From Microbacterium hatanonis (lineage in GTDB: Bacteria; Actinomycetota; Actinomycetes; Actinomycetales; Microbacteriaceae), in NCBI RefSeq assembly GCF_008017415.1, contig NZ_VRSV01000001.1, forward strand, positions 186,001 to 250,000: 64,000 nt of DNA, read 5' to 3'. The notes beneath the pieces are model-generated. The model ran no database searches. It was not told the DNA's origin and saw only the letters and a list, made by a program, of their open reading frames with translations. The position numbers and the translations under genes are program-made. This document shows, one piece after another, positions 17,979 to 26,809 of the stretch (its first letter is position 1; each line of letters opens with the position of its first letter).

Positions 17979-19382
17979 ATGACCGAGATCACCAGAGACG
18001 TCGTCATCGTCGGCGCGGGGGCCGCGGGCCTGACCGCCGCGAACGAGCTGCGCAAGGCCGGGCTGTCGGTCGCCGTGCTCGAGGCGCGCGACCGTGTCGG
18101 CGGGCGGCTGTGGACCGACGTCATCGACGGCGCGATGCTCGAGCTCGGCGGGCAGTGGGTCTCGCCCGACCAGGACGCCCTCATCGAGACCGTCGCCGAC
18201 CTCGGGCTCGAGACCTTCAGCCGCTACCGCGAAGGGGAGAGCGTCTACGTCGGCCCCGACGGGGTCGCCCACCGCTTCACGGGAGAGATGTTCCCGGTCA
18301 GCGCCGACACCGAGCGCACCATCGCCGAGATCACCGAGCGCCTCGACGCGATGGTCGCGGAGATCGACCCCGATCGGCCGTGGGCGCACGAGAAGGCCGC
18401 CGAGTGGGACGCCGTGTCGTGGGACGCCTGGCTGCGTGCGCAGACCGACGACGACGAGGCGGTGCGCAACCTGGCGTTCGCGACCGGCTCGGCCATGCTG
18501 ACCAAGCCCACGCACTCGTTCTCTCTGCTGGCGTCGCTGCTCATGGCGGCATCGGCCGGCTCGTACTCCCACCTCGTCGACGCCGACTTCATCCTCGACA
18601 AGCGGGTCGTCGGCGGGCTTCAGCAGGTGCCGCTCCTCCTCGCGGAGCGACTGGGCGACGACGTCTTCCTGGGGCAGCCGGTCCGCACCCTGGAGTGGGA
18701 CGCTTCGACGAGCTCAGCGACCGGGGGAGGCGTCACCGCCGTCGCCGACGGTATGACCGTGCGGGCCCGCCACGCGATCCTGGCGCTCGCGCCGGTGCTC
18801 TACCCGCGCATCTCGTTCGTCCCTCCGCTCCCGCGTCTGCAGCACCAGATGCACCAGCACCTCTCGATGGGGTTCGTCATCAAGGTGCACGCGGTGTACG
18901 AGACGCCGTTCTGGCGCGACAAGGGCCTGTCGGGCACCGCGTTCAGCCCGTACGAGCTGTCGCACGAGGCCTACGACAACAGCAACCATGGCGATGAGCG
19001 CGGCACACTGGTCGGCTTCGTCTCCGACCGCACCGCCGACGACCTGTTCCGCCTCTCCGCGGAGGAGCGCAAGGAGCGCATCCTCGAATCGCTCTCGCAC
19101 TATTACGGCGAAGAGGCGAAGAGCCCGGTGGTCTACTACGAGAGCGACTGGGGCACCGAGGAGTGGACCCGCGGGGCCTACGCCGCGAGCTTCGACATCG
19201 GCGGACTCGCCCGCTACGGCGAATACCTGCGCGAGCCGGTCGGTCCGATCCACTTCGCGTGCAGCGACATCGCCGGCCCCGGCTACCAGCACGTCGACGG
19301 GGCGATCCGCATGGGGCGGCACGCCGCATCCGAGATCCTGACCACGCGATCCGAGACCGCCGAGAGCGAGCCGGGCGCATGA
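17979..19382 (+). CDS. puo: Putrescine oxidase (flavin amine oxidase)
   Basis: Oxidises putrescine to 4-aminobutanal with release of ammonia and hydrogen peroxide. The 467-residue protein has the FAD-binding VVIVGAGAAGL at the N-terminus, the EARDRVGGR motif, and the C-terminal FACSDIAGPGYQHVDGAIRMG region that matches Rhodococcus and Kocuria putrescine oxidases. No signal peptide is present, so the peroxide is formed inside the cell. A GAAAGG ribosome site precedes the start. Its stop overlaps the next gene by ATGA. Confidence 0.88.
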   Translation: MTEITRDVVIVGAGAAGLTAANELRKAGLSVAVLEARDRVGGRLWTDVIDGAMLELGGQWVSPDQDALIETVADLGLETFSRYREGESVYVGPDGVAHRFTGEMFPVSADTERTIAEITERLDAMVAEIDPDRPWAHEKAAEWDAVSWDAWLRAQTDDDEAVRNLAFATGSAMLTKPTHSFSLLASLLMAASAGSYSHLVDADFILDKRVVGGLQQVPLLLAERLGDDVFLGQPVRTLEWDASTSSATGGGVTAVADGMTVRARHAILALAPVLYPRISFVPPLPRLQHQMHQHLSMGFVIKVHAVYETPFWRDKGLSGTAFSPYELSHEAYDNSNHGDERGTLVGFVSDRTADDLFRLSAEERKERILESLSHYYGEEAKSPVVYYESDWGTEEWTRGAYAASFDIGGLARYGEYLREPVGPIHFACSDIAGPGYQHVDGAIRMGRHAASEILTTRSETAESEPGA

Positions 19383-20266
19383 GCGGTCCGATCGTCGTCG
19401 GCTACACGGCCACCGACGCCGGGGACGACGCCCTCGCCCTCGGCACACGCCTCGCGCGCGCCTCGGGCGCACCGCTCGAGGTCGTGCTCGTCCTCCCCGA
19501 CGAGTCGCGCAACGCCATCGTGCCGCCCGACGCCGGGTACGTCCGGCACCTGCGCGAGCAGGCGGAGGCGTGGCTGGCGGGAGCGGGCGAGAAGATCGCG
19601 GATGCGGCGCGCCACCGCACGCACCTGAGATACGCCGAGTCGTTCGCCGAGGGCCTCATCGCCGCAGCGGACGAGCTCGGTGCCCGTTGCATCGTCGTGG
19701 GGGCGGCCAACGGGGGGATCCGGGGCCGGCACCGTCTCGGCAGCGTCGCGAGCGAGCTGTTGCACTCCTCCGACGTGCCGGTCGCGCTGGCCCCGGAGGG
19801 GTCGCGGTTGCTGGATCCGGAGACGGCGCTCACCCGCGTCACCACGTTCGTGGGCACCCGACCGGGCGCCGACGTGCTGCTGGAGGAGAGCGTCTCGCTC
19901 GCGACGGCGGCATCCGTGCCGCTGCGGCTCATCTCGATCGAGACGATCGACCTGCCCGCCGGACTCGACACCGCCGCGATCCGCGTCGCCGGCTCCGAGC
20001 ACGCCGACGGCGTGCTGGGCCGGGCCCGGGAAGCACTGCCCGCGGGCCTCGCCGCCGACGCCGTCGTCGCCCGCGGCGAGAGCATCGAAGACGCCGTCGG
20101 CGCCGCGGCCTGGGACCCCGGCGAGATCGCCGTCGTCGGATCTTCGCGACTGGCGCAGCCGCGACGCCTGTTCCTCGGTTCCACCGCGGCGAAGATGCTG
20201 CACGAGCTGCCCGTGCCGCTCCTCGTCGTGCCCCGTACCCGCGCCACCGAAGGAGATCGACGATGA
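19379..20266 (+). CDS. Tandem-domain universal stress protein
   Basis: A 295-residue protein with two UspA domains (about 4-138 and 150-290). Each has the nucleotide-binding loop: VVGAANGG...LGS in the first and VVGSSRLA...LGST in the second. It is translationally coupled on both sides (ATGA overlaps with puo and the permease gene), so it is made in step with the putrescine pathway. A protective role during peroxide-producing amine oxidation is an inference from position, not from sequence. Confidence 0.88.
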   Translation: MSGPIVVGYTATDAGDDALALGTRLARASGAPLEVVLVLPDESRNAIVPPDAGYVRHLREQAEAWLAGAGEKIADAARHRTHLRYAESFAEGLIAAADELGARCIVVGAANGGIRGRHRLGSVASELLHSSDVPVALAPEGSRLLDPETALTRVTTFVGTRPGADVLLEESVSLATAASVPLRLISIETIDLPAGLDTAAIRVAGSEHADGVLGRAREALPAGLAADAVVARGESIEDAVGAAAWDPGEIAVVGSSRLAQPRRLFLGSTAAKMLHELPVPLLVVPRTRATEGDRR

Positions 20267-21846
20267 CCGCTCCAGAAGGCACCCCGCTCGCTCCCGCCAC
20301 CGGCGCCGAGGCCGGCGGCCTCTCCGGCAAGGGGCTCTCGGCCGGGACGGTGGGCCTCATCGGCGCCATCGTGATCGGTATCTCGTGCATCGCGCCGGCC
20401 TACACGCTGACCGCGGCGCTCGGTCCGACGGCGTCGGAGGTCGGCGTGCAGGTGCCCGCGATCATCCTCGTGGGCTTCATCCCGATGCTGCTCGTCGCCT
20501 TCGGCTACCGCGAGCTGAACAACCGCATGCCCGACTCGGGCACCTCGTTCACGTGGGCCTCGCGCGCGTTCGGGCCGTGGATCGGCTGGATGGCGGGCTG
20601 GGGCCTGATCGCGGCGACCGTGATCGTGCTGTCGAACCTCGCCGGCATCGCGGTCGACTTCCTATTCCTCCTCATCGCGCAGATCACCAACAACGCCGAG
20701 ATCGCCGATATCGCCGCGAACCCCGTGGTCAACGTGATCGTCTGCCTGCTGTTCGTCCTGGGCGCGACCTTCGTCTCGTACCGCGACATGCAGACCACGC
20801 AGAAGCTGCAGTACGTGCTCGTCGGGTTCCAGGTGATCGTGCTCGTCGTCTTCGCCGTCGCCGCGATCGTGCACGTCGCGTCCGGCAACGCGTTCGACGC
20901 CACCCCGATCGACTGGAGCTGGTTCAACCCGTTCGCGGTGTCGTCGTTCAGCGCCTTCGCCGCGGGGCTCTCGCTGTCGATCTTCATCTTCTGGGGGTGG
21001 GACGTCACGCTCACCATGAACGAGGAGACGAAAGACCCCGACAAGACGCCCGGACGCGCGGCGACCATCACCGTCATCACGATCGTGGTGCTCTACCTGC
21101 TCCTGTCGATCGCGCTCATCATGTTCGCGGGCGTCGGCACGGGTGAGCTGGGGCTCGGCAACTCCGACATCAGCGACAACGTGTTCTTCCACCTGTCGGG
21201 GCCGATCATGGGGCCGCTGGCCTTCCTCGTCTCGCTCGCGGTGCTCACGAGCTCGGCGGCCTCGCTCCAGTCGACCTTCGTCTCTCCCGCCCGCACCCTC
21301 CTCGCGATGGGGCACTACGGAGCACTCCCGCCCAAGTTCGCCACGGTCAGCCCACGGTTCTTCACGCCGGGGTACGCCACGATCGCGGCGGCCATCGTCG
21401 CATCCGTCTTCTACGCGGTCATGCGCTTCGTATCGGTCAGCGTCTTGACCGACACGATCCTGACGCTCGGCATGATGATCTGCTTCTACTACGGCCTGAC
21501 GGCTTTCGCGTGCGTCTGGTACTTCCGCAAGCAGTGGTTCGACTCGGTGCGCAACGTCTTCTTCACGTTCCTCTTCCCGCTGGTGGGCGGAGTGATCCTC
21601 GCCGTGCTGTTCGTGACGACGCTGATCGACAGCATGGACCCCGAGTACGGCAGCGGCTCGTCGGTCTTCGGCGTCGGGCTCGTGTTCGTGCTGGGCGTGA
21701 CCATCATCGCTCTCGGCATCGTCATCATGGTGTGGCAGGCGATACGTCGTCCCGCCTTCTTCAAGGGCGAGACGCTCTCGCTCGACGCCCCGCCGAGCGC
21801 TCGTCGCCGGCGTCAGACCGCAGCCAACCGATCGGAGAAGCCATGA
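20263..21846 (+). CDS. APC family amine/amino-acid permease, probable putrescine importer
   Basis: A 527-residue inner-membrane transporter with about twelve predicted spans and the APC signature near the first span (GAIVIGISCIAPAYTLTAA) plus a consensus loop FGYRELNNRMPDSGTSFTWA. It starts within the stop of the stress-protein gene behind AAGGAG. Sandwiched between the putrescine oxidase and the semialdehyde dehydrogenase genes, it most likely brings in putrescine, with GABA as the alternative substrate. Confidence 0.88.
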   Translation: MTAPEGTPLAPATGAEAGGLSGKGLSAGTVGLIGAIVIGISCIAPAYTLTAALGPTASEVGVQVPAIILVGFIPMLLVAFGYRELNNRMPDSGTSFTWASRAFGPWIGWMAGWGLIAATVIVLSNLAGIAVDFLFLLIAQITNNAEIADIAANPVVNVIVCLLFVLGATFVSYRDMQTTQKLQYVLVGFQVIVLVVFAVAAIVHVASGNAFDATPIDWSWFNPFAVSSFSAFAAGLSLSIFIFWGWDVTLTMNEETKDPDKTPGRAATITVITIVVLYLLLSIALIMFAGVGTGELGLGNSDISDNVFFHLSGPIMGPLAFLVSLAVLTSSAASLQSTFVSPARTLLAMGHYGALPPKFATVSPRFFTPGYATIAAAIVASVFYAVMRFVSVSVLTDTILTLGMMICFYYGLTAFACVWYFRKQWFDSVRNVFFTFLFPLVGGVILAVLFVTTLIDSMDPEYGSGSSVFGVGLVFVLGVTIIALGIVIMVWQAIRRPAFFKGETLSLDAPPSARRRRQTAANRSEKP

Positions 21847-23204
21847 CCGACTACGCCGTCGTGAACCCCGCCACGGGCGAGACCCTCGCCACCTACGACA
21901 CCTTCGACGACGCGGCCGTCGACGACGCGGTGCGTCGGGCGGATGCTGCGGCTCGCACCTGGGCCGCGACCGCACCCGCCGAGCGCGCGGAGCTGCTGCG
22001 CCGCGCCGCTCAGCTGCACCGCGATCGGGCTGACGACCTCGCCGCGATCATCGTCCGGGAGATGGGCAAGGTGCACTCGGCGGCGCTCGAGGAGGTCGGC
22101 TTCGCCGCCGACATCACCGAGTACTACGCCGACCAGATCGACCGGATCACCGCCGACCAGCCGATCGACATTCTCGGCGACGGCACCGCGGTCATCCGTC
22201 GCTCCCCTCTGGGGGCGCTGCTGGGCATCATGCCGTGGAACTTCCCGTACTACCAGGTGGCCCGCTTCGCCGCGCCGAACCTGGCGATCGGCAACACGAT
22301 CCTGCTCAAGCACGCGCCCCAGTGCCCCGAGTCGGCTCTTGCGATCGAGGCGATCTACCGCGATGCCGGCTTCCCCGACGGCGCCTACGTCGACCTGCGC
22401 ATCACGAACGAGCAGGCCGCCGACATCATCGCCGATCCCCGCGTGCACGGCGTCTCGGTCACGGGGTCGGAGCGCGCCGGAGCCGCCGTCGCAGAGGTCG
22501 CAGGACGCAACCTCAAGAAGGTCGCGCTCGAGCTCGGCGGATCCGACCCCTTCATCCTGCTGTCGACCGACGACCTCGACGCGGCGGTGGAGGCCGCCGT
22601 CGGTGCGCGCCTGGACAACACCGGGCAGTCGTGCAACGGCGCGAAGCGCTTCATCGTCGTCGACGACCTCTACGACGCGTTCCTGGAGAAGTTCACCGCC
22701 GAGATGAGCGGCGCGAAGGTCGGAGACCCCGACGCCGACGACACCGTGCTCGGCCCGCTGTCGTCGCTGGTGGCCGCCGAGCGGCTCGCCGAGCAGGTCG
22801 ACCGCGCCGTCGCGCAGGGCGCCACGCTGGTGACCGGCGGCACGCGCGACGGAGCGTTCTTCGCGCCGACCGTGCTCACCGGCGTCACCCGCGACATGGA
22901 CGCCTACAGCGAGGAGTTCTTCGGCCCCGTCGGTGCGGTGTACCGCGTCGCCGACGAGGACGCGGCGGTCGAGCTCGCGAACGACACCCCGTTCGGCCTC
23001 GGGTCGTACGTGTTCACCACCGACGCCGAGCAGGCCGAGCGCGTGGCCGACCGCCTCGACGCCGGCATGGTCTACGTCAACCTCGTGCTCGCCGATTCGC
23101 CCGAGCTGCCGTTCGGCGGCGTCAAGCGCAGCGGTACGTCCCGTGAGCTGGGCCTTCTCGCCGCGGACGAATTCGTGAACAAGAAGCTGATCCGCATCGG
23201 CTGA
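21843..23204 (+). CDS. gabD: Succinate-semialdehyde dehydrogenase (NAD(P)+)
   Basis: Oxidises succinic semialdehyde to succinate, feeding the TCA cycle. The 453-residue aldehyde dehydrogenase has the glutamate motif LELGGSDPF, the catalytic cysteine in NTGQSCNGAKR and the EEFFGPVG motif. The short ~453-residue form without an N-terminal extension matches the NADP-type subgroup. It overlaps the permease stop by ATGA. Because the operon encodes only one aldehyde dehydrogenase, it or an enzyme elsewhere must also oxidise 4-aminobutanal; dual specificity is possible. Confidence 0.88.
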   Translation: MTDYAVVNPATGETLATYDTFDDAAVDDAVRRADAAARTWAATAPAERAELLRRAAQLHRDRADDLAAIIVREMGKVHSAALEEVGFAADITEYYADQIDRITADQPIDILGDGTAVIRRSPLGALLGIMPWNFPYYQVARFAAPNLAIGNTILLKHAPQCPESALAIEAIYRDAGFPDGAYVDLRITNEQAADIIADPRVHGVSVTGSERAGAAVAEVAGRNLKKVALELGGSDPFILLSTDDLDAAVEAAVGARLDNTGQSCNGAKRFIVVDDLYDAFLEKFTAEMSGAKVGDPDADDTVLGPLSSLVAAERLAEQVDRAVAQGATLVTGGTRDGAFFAPTVLTGVTRDMDAYSEEFFGPVGAVYRVADEDAAVELANDTPFGLGSYVFTTDAEQAERVADRLDAGMVYVNLVLADSPELPFGGVKRSGTSRELGLLAADEFVNKKLIRIG

Positions 23205-23231
23205 GCGGCCCAGCATCCTGCCCTCCCTCCT

Positions 23232-23287
23232 GAGGTGCCTCGATCGGGTGCCTCCCGCACTGCGGTGGGCCCGGATCGCGGCACCTC
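23232..23287. repeat. 56-bp inverted-repeat element, family 2 copy 1
   Basis: Starts GAGGTGCCTCGATC (23232-23245) and ends GATCGCGGCACCTC (23274-23287), pairing at 13 of 14 outer positions. It lies between the convergent gabD and IclR genes and is a probable bidirectional terminator. Length and placement match family 1 exactly, although the sequence differs; a second copy is at 31145-31200. Confidence 0.85.
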
Positions 23288-23308
23288 GGCGAACGCGCGG
23301 CCTCCCGG

Positions 23309-24097
23309 TCAGCCGACGGCGACCGGGCGCAGGGGTGCGAGACGGAAGCCGGGGAGGCCCGAAGCGCCGAGGTTCTCGCGCAGCAGGGCGCCGAGCTCGT
23401 CGATGCGGTCGGGCGTCATGCGGCTGCTCGGGCCCGTGATGCTCACCGCGATGGGCAGGCCCGACGAGCGGCGCAGGGCGACGGCGACGCAGGAGATGCC
23501 CGCTTCGTTCTCCTCCTGCTCGGCGGCGTAGCCGCGCACCCGGGCGAGGGCGACGGCCTCGCGGAAGCGTTCGACGACGGCGTCGTCGGCTCCCGCGCCG
23601 TAGGCGTCGAGGCGGTCGTCGGGGGTGTCCTCGGCGGCGACCATCGCCCGGCCGAGCGCGGTGGTCAGGGCGCGCGCCTGACGACCGACGCGCGACCACA
23701 CGCGCATCGTGCGGTCGGGTTCGACCTTGTCGAGGTAGAGCACGTTCGGAGCCTCGAGGATGCCGAGGTGCACGAGCTCCTGCACGTCGTGCGAGATCGA
23801 CAGCAGGGTCGGTCGCAGGAGCGCGGGGAGATTCTCCTCGCGCAGGAAGGTGTCGACGAGAACGGCCGGGCGCGATCCGAACCGGTAGCGCTGCGCCGCA
23901 TCCTGCTCGGCGAAACCGCGGTGCACGAGGGCCTGCAGCATCCGGTGAGCGGAGGGCTTGTTGAGCCCGCTCGCCTCGACGACATCGCGCAGGGCGAGAC
24001 CGGCGGGGCCGGCCTCGGCGAGCAGCTCCACGAGCGCCAGGGCCTTGTCGACGCTGCCGACGGGAGAGGCGGCAGCGGGGTTCGTTGTCGAGTCCAC
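23309..24097 (-). CDS. IclR family regulator of the sugar-acid operon
   Basis: A 262-residue repressor with an N-terminal winged helix (about 12-75, recognition part VVEASGLNKPSAHRMLQALV) and a C-terminal effector domain ending in the GISCVAVAL...PIAVSITGPS region typical of IclR proteins. The GTG start has a GGAG site and a TAAGAT -10 on the minus strand. It is divergent from the sugar-acid operon, where two IclR-like palindromes overlap the promoter. A KDG-like intermediate is the likely effector by analogy with KdgR. Confidence 0.9.
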   Translation of the reverse strand: MDSTTNPAAASPVGSVDKALALVELLAEAGPAGLALRDVVEASGLNKPSAHRMLQALVHRGFAEQDAAQRYRFGSRPAVLVDTFLREENLPALLRPTLLSISHDVQELVHLGILEAPNVLYLDKVEPDRTMRVWSRVGRQARALTTALGRAMVAAEDTPDDRLDAYGAGADDAVVERFREAVALARVRGYAAEQEENEAGISCVAVALRRSSGLPIAVSITGPSSRMTPDRIDELGALLRENLGASGLPGFRLAPLRPVAVG

Positions 24098-24154
24098 GGT
24101 GTCTCCGATCGTTTGTCATCTTAGGCGGCGCCCGTCGGAGCGGACGGCTCCGGG

Positions 24155-24221
24155 TTGCGCTGCACCGCCCCGCTGGATAATCTGTTCCGCAGAGCGATCC
24201 GATCGGTCCATAATACGGAAC
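24155..24221 (+). promoter_or_regulatory. Promoter of the sugar-acid operon with two IclR-type operators
   Basis: A -35 TTGCGC (24155-24160) and -10 TAATCT (24178-24183) are 17 bases apart. Overlapping the start of transcription is TTCCGCAGAGCGATC (24185-24199), and just downstream is GTCCATAATACGGAAC (24206-24221). Both resemble the TTCCGNNNNNCGGAA type of IclR-family operator, each with one good half-site. Binding there would repress transcription. Confidence 0.58.
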
Positions 24222-24261
24222 GCTTCGAATCTTCCCCACCACCACGAACCGGAGCGCGACG

Positions 24262-25755
24262 ATGCGAGCTCTCTCCCGCGACACCACGCCCGCGGGCGCC
24301 CTGATCGGCGCTTGCGCTCCCGACGCCACCGGCATCGTGCACCTCGGACTCGGCAACTTCCACCGGGCTCATGCCGCTGTCTTCACCGCGGAGGCGCTCG
24401 CCGTGGAGGGAGGCGACTGGGGCATCGCGGGCTTCGCGAACGCGTCCGACCGGGTCGCCGGCCCGATGCGCGCGCAAGACCACCGGTACTCGATCCTCGA
24501 GCTCTCGGGCGAGGGCACCCGCGCCGGCGTCGTCGACGTGCACCGACGCGTGGGGGTCGTCGCCGCGGACCCCGGCGCGTTCGTCGCCTCGCTCGTCGAG
24601 CCCGGGCACCGCATCCTCACCCTCACCGTGTCGGAAGTGGGCTACTCGCGCTCGCCGCGCACCGGCGCGCTCGACGTCGACCACGCCGACGTGCGCGCCG
24701 ACCTCGATGCCCCGCAGAGTCCCCGCACCGCTGTCGGCCTCGTCGCGCGAGGGCTGACGCTGCGAGCCGAGACGGGCGAGCCCTTCACCGTGCTCTCGTG
24801 CGACAACCTGCAGTCGGCCGGTCGCGCGACCCGCCAGGTCGTGACCGAGTTCCTGCAGTCGTCCGGTGCGACCGGCGATGTTCTCGACTTCGTCGCGAAC
24901 CGCGTCTCGTTCCCCAATGCGATGGTCGACCGCATCGTTCCGGGCACCACGCCCCAGACCTCCGACGAGGTCGCCGCGCTCCTGGGCGTCGTCGACCGGG
25001 CCCCGGTGCGCGCCGAGAAGTTCTCGATGTGGGTGCTCGAAGACGACTTCGCCGCCGGACGCCCGGCGTGGGATCGGGCCGGGGCGATCATGAGCGACGA
25101 GGTCGAGGCGTACGAGCTCGTGAAGCTGCGCCTTCTCAACGGCTCGCACTCGCTCATCGCCTATCTCGGCGGCCTCGACGGCCAGCCGACGATCCCCGAC
25201 GCGTGGAGCCAGGACTTCGTCCGCGACGCGGTGCTCGCGGGCATCCGCGACGACTACCTCCCGAGCATCCGGCTGCCGCGCGGCTTCGACTCTGCGCCCT
25301 ACGTCGAGCAGCTGACGCACCGCTGGGGCAACACTGCGCTGGGCGACCGCACCGCGCGCGTCGGCTCCGACGGATCGACGAAGCTGCTGCAGAGGATTCC
25401 GGATGCTGCGCTCCACGCGCTCGCGGACGGACGCGTGCCTCACATGCTCGCCCTGACGACGGCCGCGTGGATCGCCGCGGTGTCGGCCCCTCCCGGCTTC
25501 GACGCCGGGCCGGTGGCGGCGGAGATGAACGAACCCGCGCGCGAGCGCCTGGCGCAGGCCACGCGTGGCGCCCGCACTGCGCGAGAGCACGCGCGACGTG
25601 TGCTCACGGGCGGCTTCCTCCCCGACGCGCTCGTCGCCCACGAGTCTTTCGCCGGTCGCGTCGAGGAACTCGTCGACACGATCGTGCACCACGGAGCGCG
25701 CGCAGCCGCGCGCGAAGCGACGGCGGCCTCGGCCGCACGAACGGAGACACGATGA
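24262..25755 (+). CDS. uxuB: D-mannonate oxidoreductase (fructuronate reductase), mannitol dehydrogenase family
   Basis: Interconverts D-fructuronate and D-mannonate with NAD(H). The 497-residue long-chain polyol dehydrogenase has the N-terminal nucleotide loop GIVHLGLGNFHRAH, the SCDNLQSAGR motif, and the family core NRVSFPNAMVDRIVP followed by the catalytic-lysine region (LKLRLLNGSHS-like KLRLLNGSHS). Mannitol or arabinitol dehydrogenase are alternatives within the family, but the presence of mannonate dehydratase, KDG kinase and KDPG aldolase in the same operon favours mannonate. First gene after the IclR-controlled promoter. Confidence 0.85.
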   Translation: MRALSRDTTPAGALIGACAPDATGIVHLGLGNFHRAHAAVFTAEALAVEGGDWGIAGFANASDRVAGPMRAQDHRYSILELSGEGTRAGVVDVHRRVGVVAADPGAFVASLVEPGHRILTLTVSEVGYSRSPRTGALDVDHADVRADLDAPQSPRTAVGLVARGLTLRAETGEPFTVLSCDNLQSAGRATRQVVTEFLQSSGATGDVLDFVANRVSFPNAMVDRIVPGTTPQTSDEVAALLGVVDRAPVRAEKFSMWVLEDDFAAGRPAWDRAGAIMSDEVEAYELVKLRLLNGSHSLIAYLGGLDGQPTIPDAWSQDFVRDAVLAGIRDDYLPSIRLPRGFDSAPYVEQLTHRWGNTALGDRTARVGSDGSTKLLQRIPDAALHALADGRVPHMLALTTAAWIAAVSAPPGFDAGPVAAEMNEPARERLAQATRGARTAREHARRVLTGGFLPDALVAHESFAGRVEELVDTIVHHGARAAAREATAASAARTETR

Positions 25756-26756
25756 AGGTCCTCGCGATCCACGGCAAGGAAGACCTGCACTGGGAGGACC
25801 GCGAGGTCCCCGCGCCCGGGCCCGGCGACGTGCGGCTTCGCGTCCGTTACGTCGGCATCTGCGGATCCGACCTGCACTACCACTTCCACGGCGCGAACGG
25901 CGAGTACGCCGTCAAGGAGCCGCTGACTCCGGGCCACGAGTTCTCCGCGGTCGTCGACCTCGACCCCTCGGGTGTGCTCGAGCCCGGCACCCCCGTGACG
26001 GTGCACCCCGCGCGGTTCGGGCCCGACCGCCCGGGACTCGAGGAGCGCCCCCACCTTCGTCCGGGCGGCGACTATCTGGGCAGTGCGGCATCGTTCCCCC
26101 ACCGCCAGGGTGCCGCATCCGAGTTCGTCGTCGTCGAGGCGCCGATGATCCGCGTGCTTCCCGCCGGTCTTCCCCTCGAGCGCGCGGCCCTGGCCGAACC
26201 GCTGGCCGTCGCGCTCCACGCGGTGTCTCTCGCCGGGGGAGTGGAGGGTCGTCGCGCGCTCGTGATCGGGGCGGGCCCGATCGGCCTCCTCGTCGTCGCC
26301 GCGCTCCGCCGTGCCGGAGCCTCGGACATCGGCGTCGCCGACGTGCGTCCCGAACCCTTGGACCGTGCCGTCGCGCTGGGCGCGTCGGAGCCGAGCCTCG
26401 TCGGGCGCGACGAGATCGCCGACGAGTCGTACGACATCGTGTTCGAGTGCTCCGGCGTCGCCTCGGCGCTCACCCAGGCGGTCCGCGCGGTCGGACGGGC
26501 CGGGCACATCGTGCAGGTCGGGATGCTGCCGAACGCCGAGATCGCAGTGAACCTCGCGCCGATCCTCGCGAAGGAGGTGACCATCCGCGGCGCCTTCCGG
26601 TTCTCGAACGAGATCGACGACGCGATCGCGATGCTGGCGGAGTCGGACGCCCTCGGCCCGGTCATCTCCCACGTCATCCCCGCCGCGGACGCGGTCGAGG
26701 CCTTCCGGATCGCTCGGAACTCGTCCGAGTCGGCCAAGGTCCTCCTGCAGCTCTGA
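25752..26756 (+). CDS. Zinc alcohol dehydrogenase, L-gulonate/L-idonate 5-dehydrogenase-like
   Basis: A 334-residue medium-chain dehydrogenase. The catalytic-zinc motifs GICGSDLHYH and GHEF are present, and the Rossmann loop reads VIGAGPIGLL. The structural-zinc loop with its four cysteines is absent: the region around residues 80-110 instead has HPARFGPDRPGLEE, which sets it apart from ordinary IdnD proteins. The gene overlaps the uxuB stop by ATGA. In the known L-gulonate route a dehydrogenase of this type makes D-fructuronate, the substrate of UxuB, so that activity is my preferred reading. Confidence 0.78.
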   Translation: MKVLAIHGKEDLHWEDREVPAPGPGDVRLRVRYVGICGSDLHYHFHGANGEYAVKEPLTPGHEFSAVVDLDPSGVLEPGTPVTVHPARFGPDRPGLEERPHLRPGGDYLGSAASFPHRQGAASEFVVVEAPMIRVLPAGLPLERAALAEPLAVALHAVSLAGGVEGRRALVIGAGPIGLLVVAALRRAGASDIGVADVRPEPLDRAVALGASEPSLVGRDEIADESYDIVFECSGVASALTQAVRAVGRAGHIVQVGMLPNAEIAVNLAPILAKEVTIRGAFRFSNEIDDAIAMLAESDALGPVISHVIPAADAVEAFRIARNSSESAKVLLQL

Positions 26757-26809
26757 CCCCTGAACCCACCCCGCATCACCGACGACAGTCCGTACGAAGG
26801 AGTATCGAT

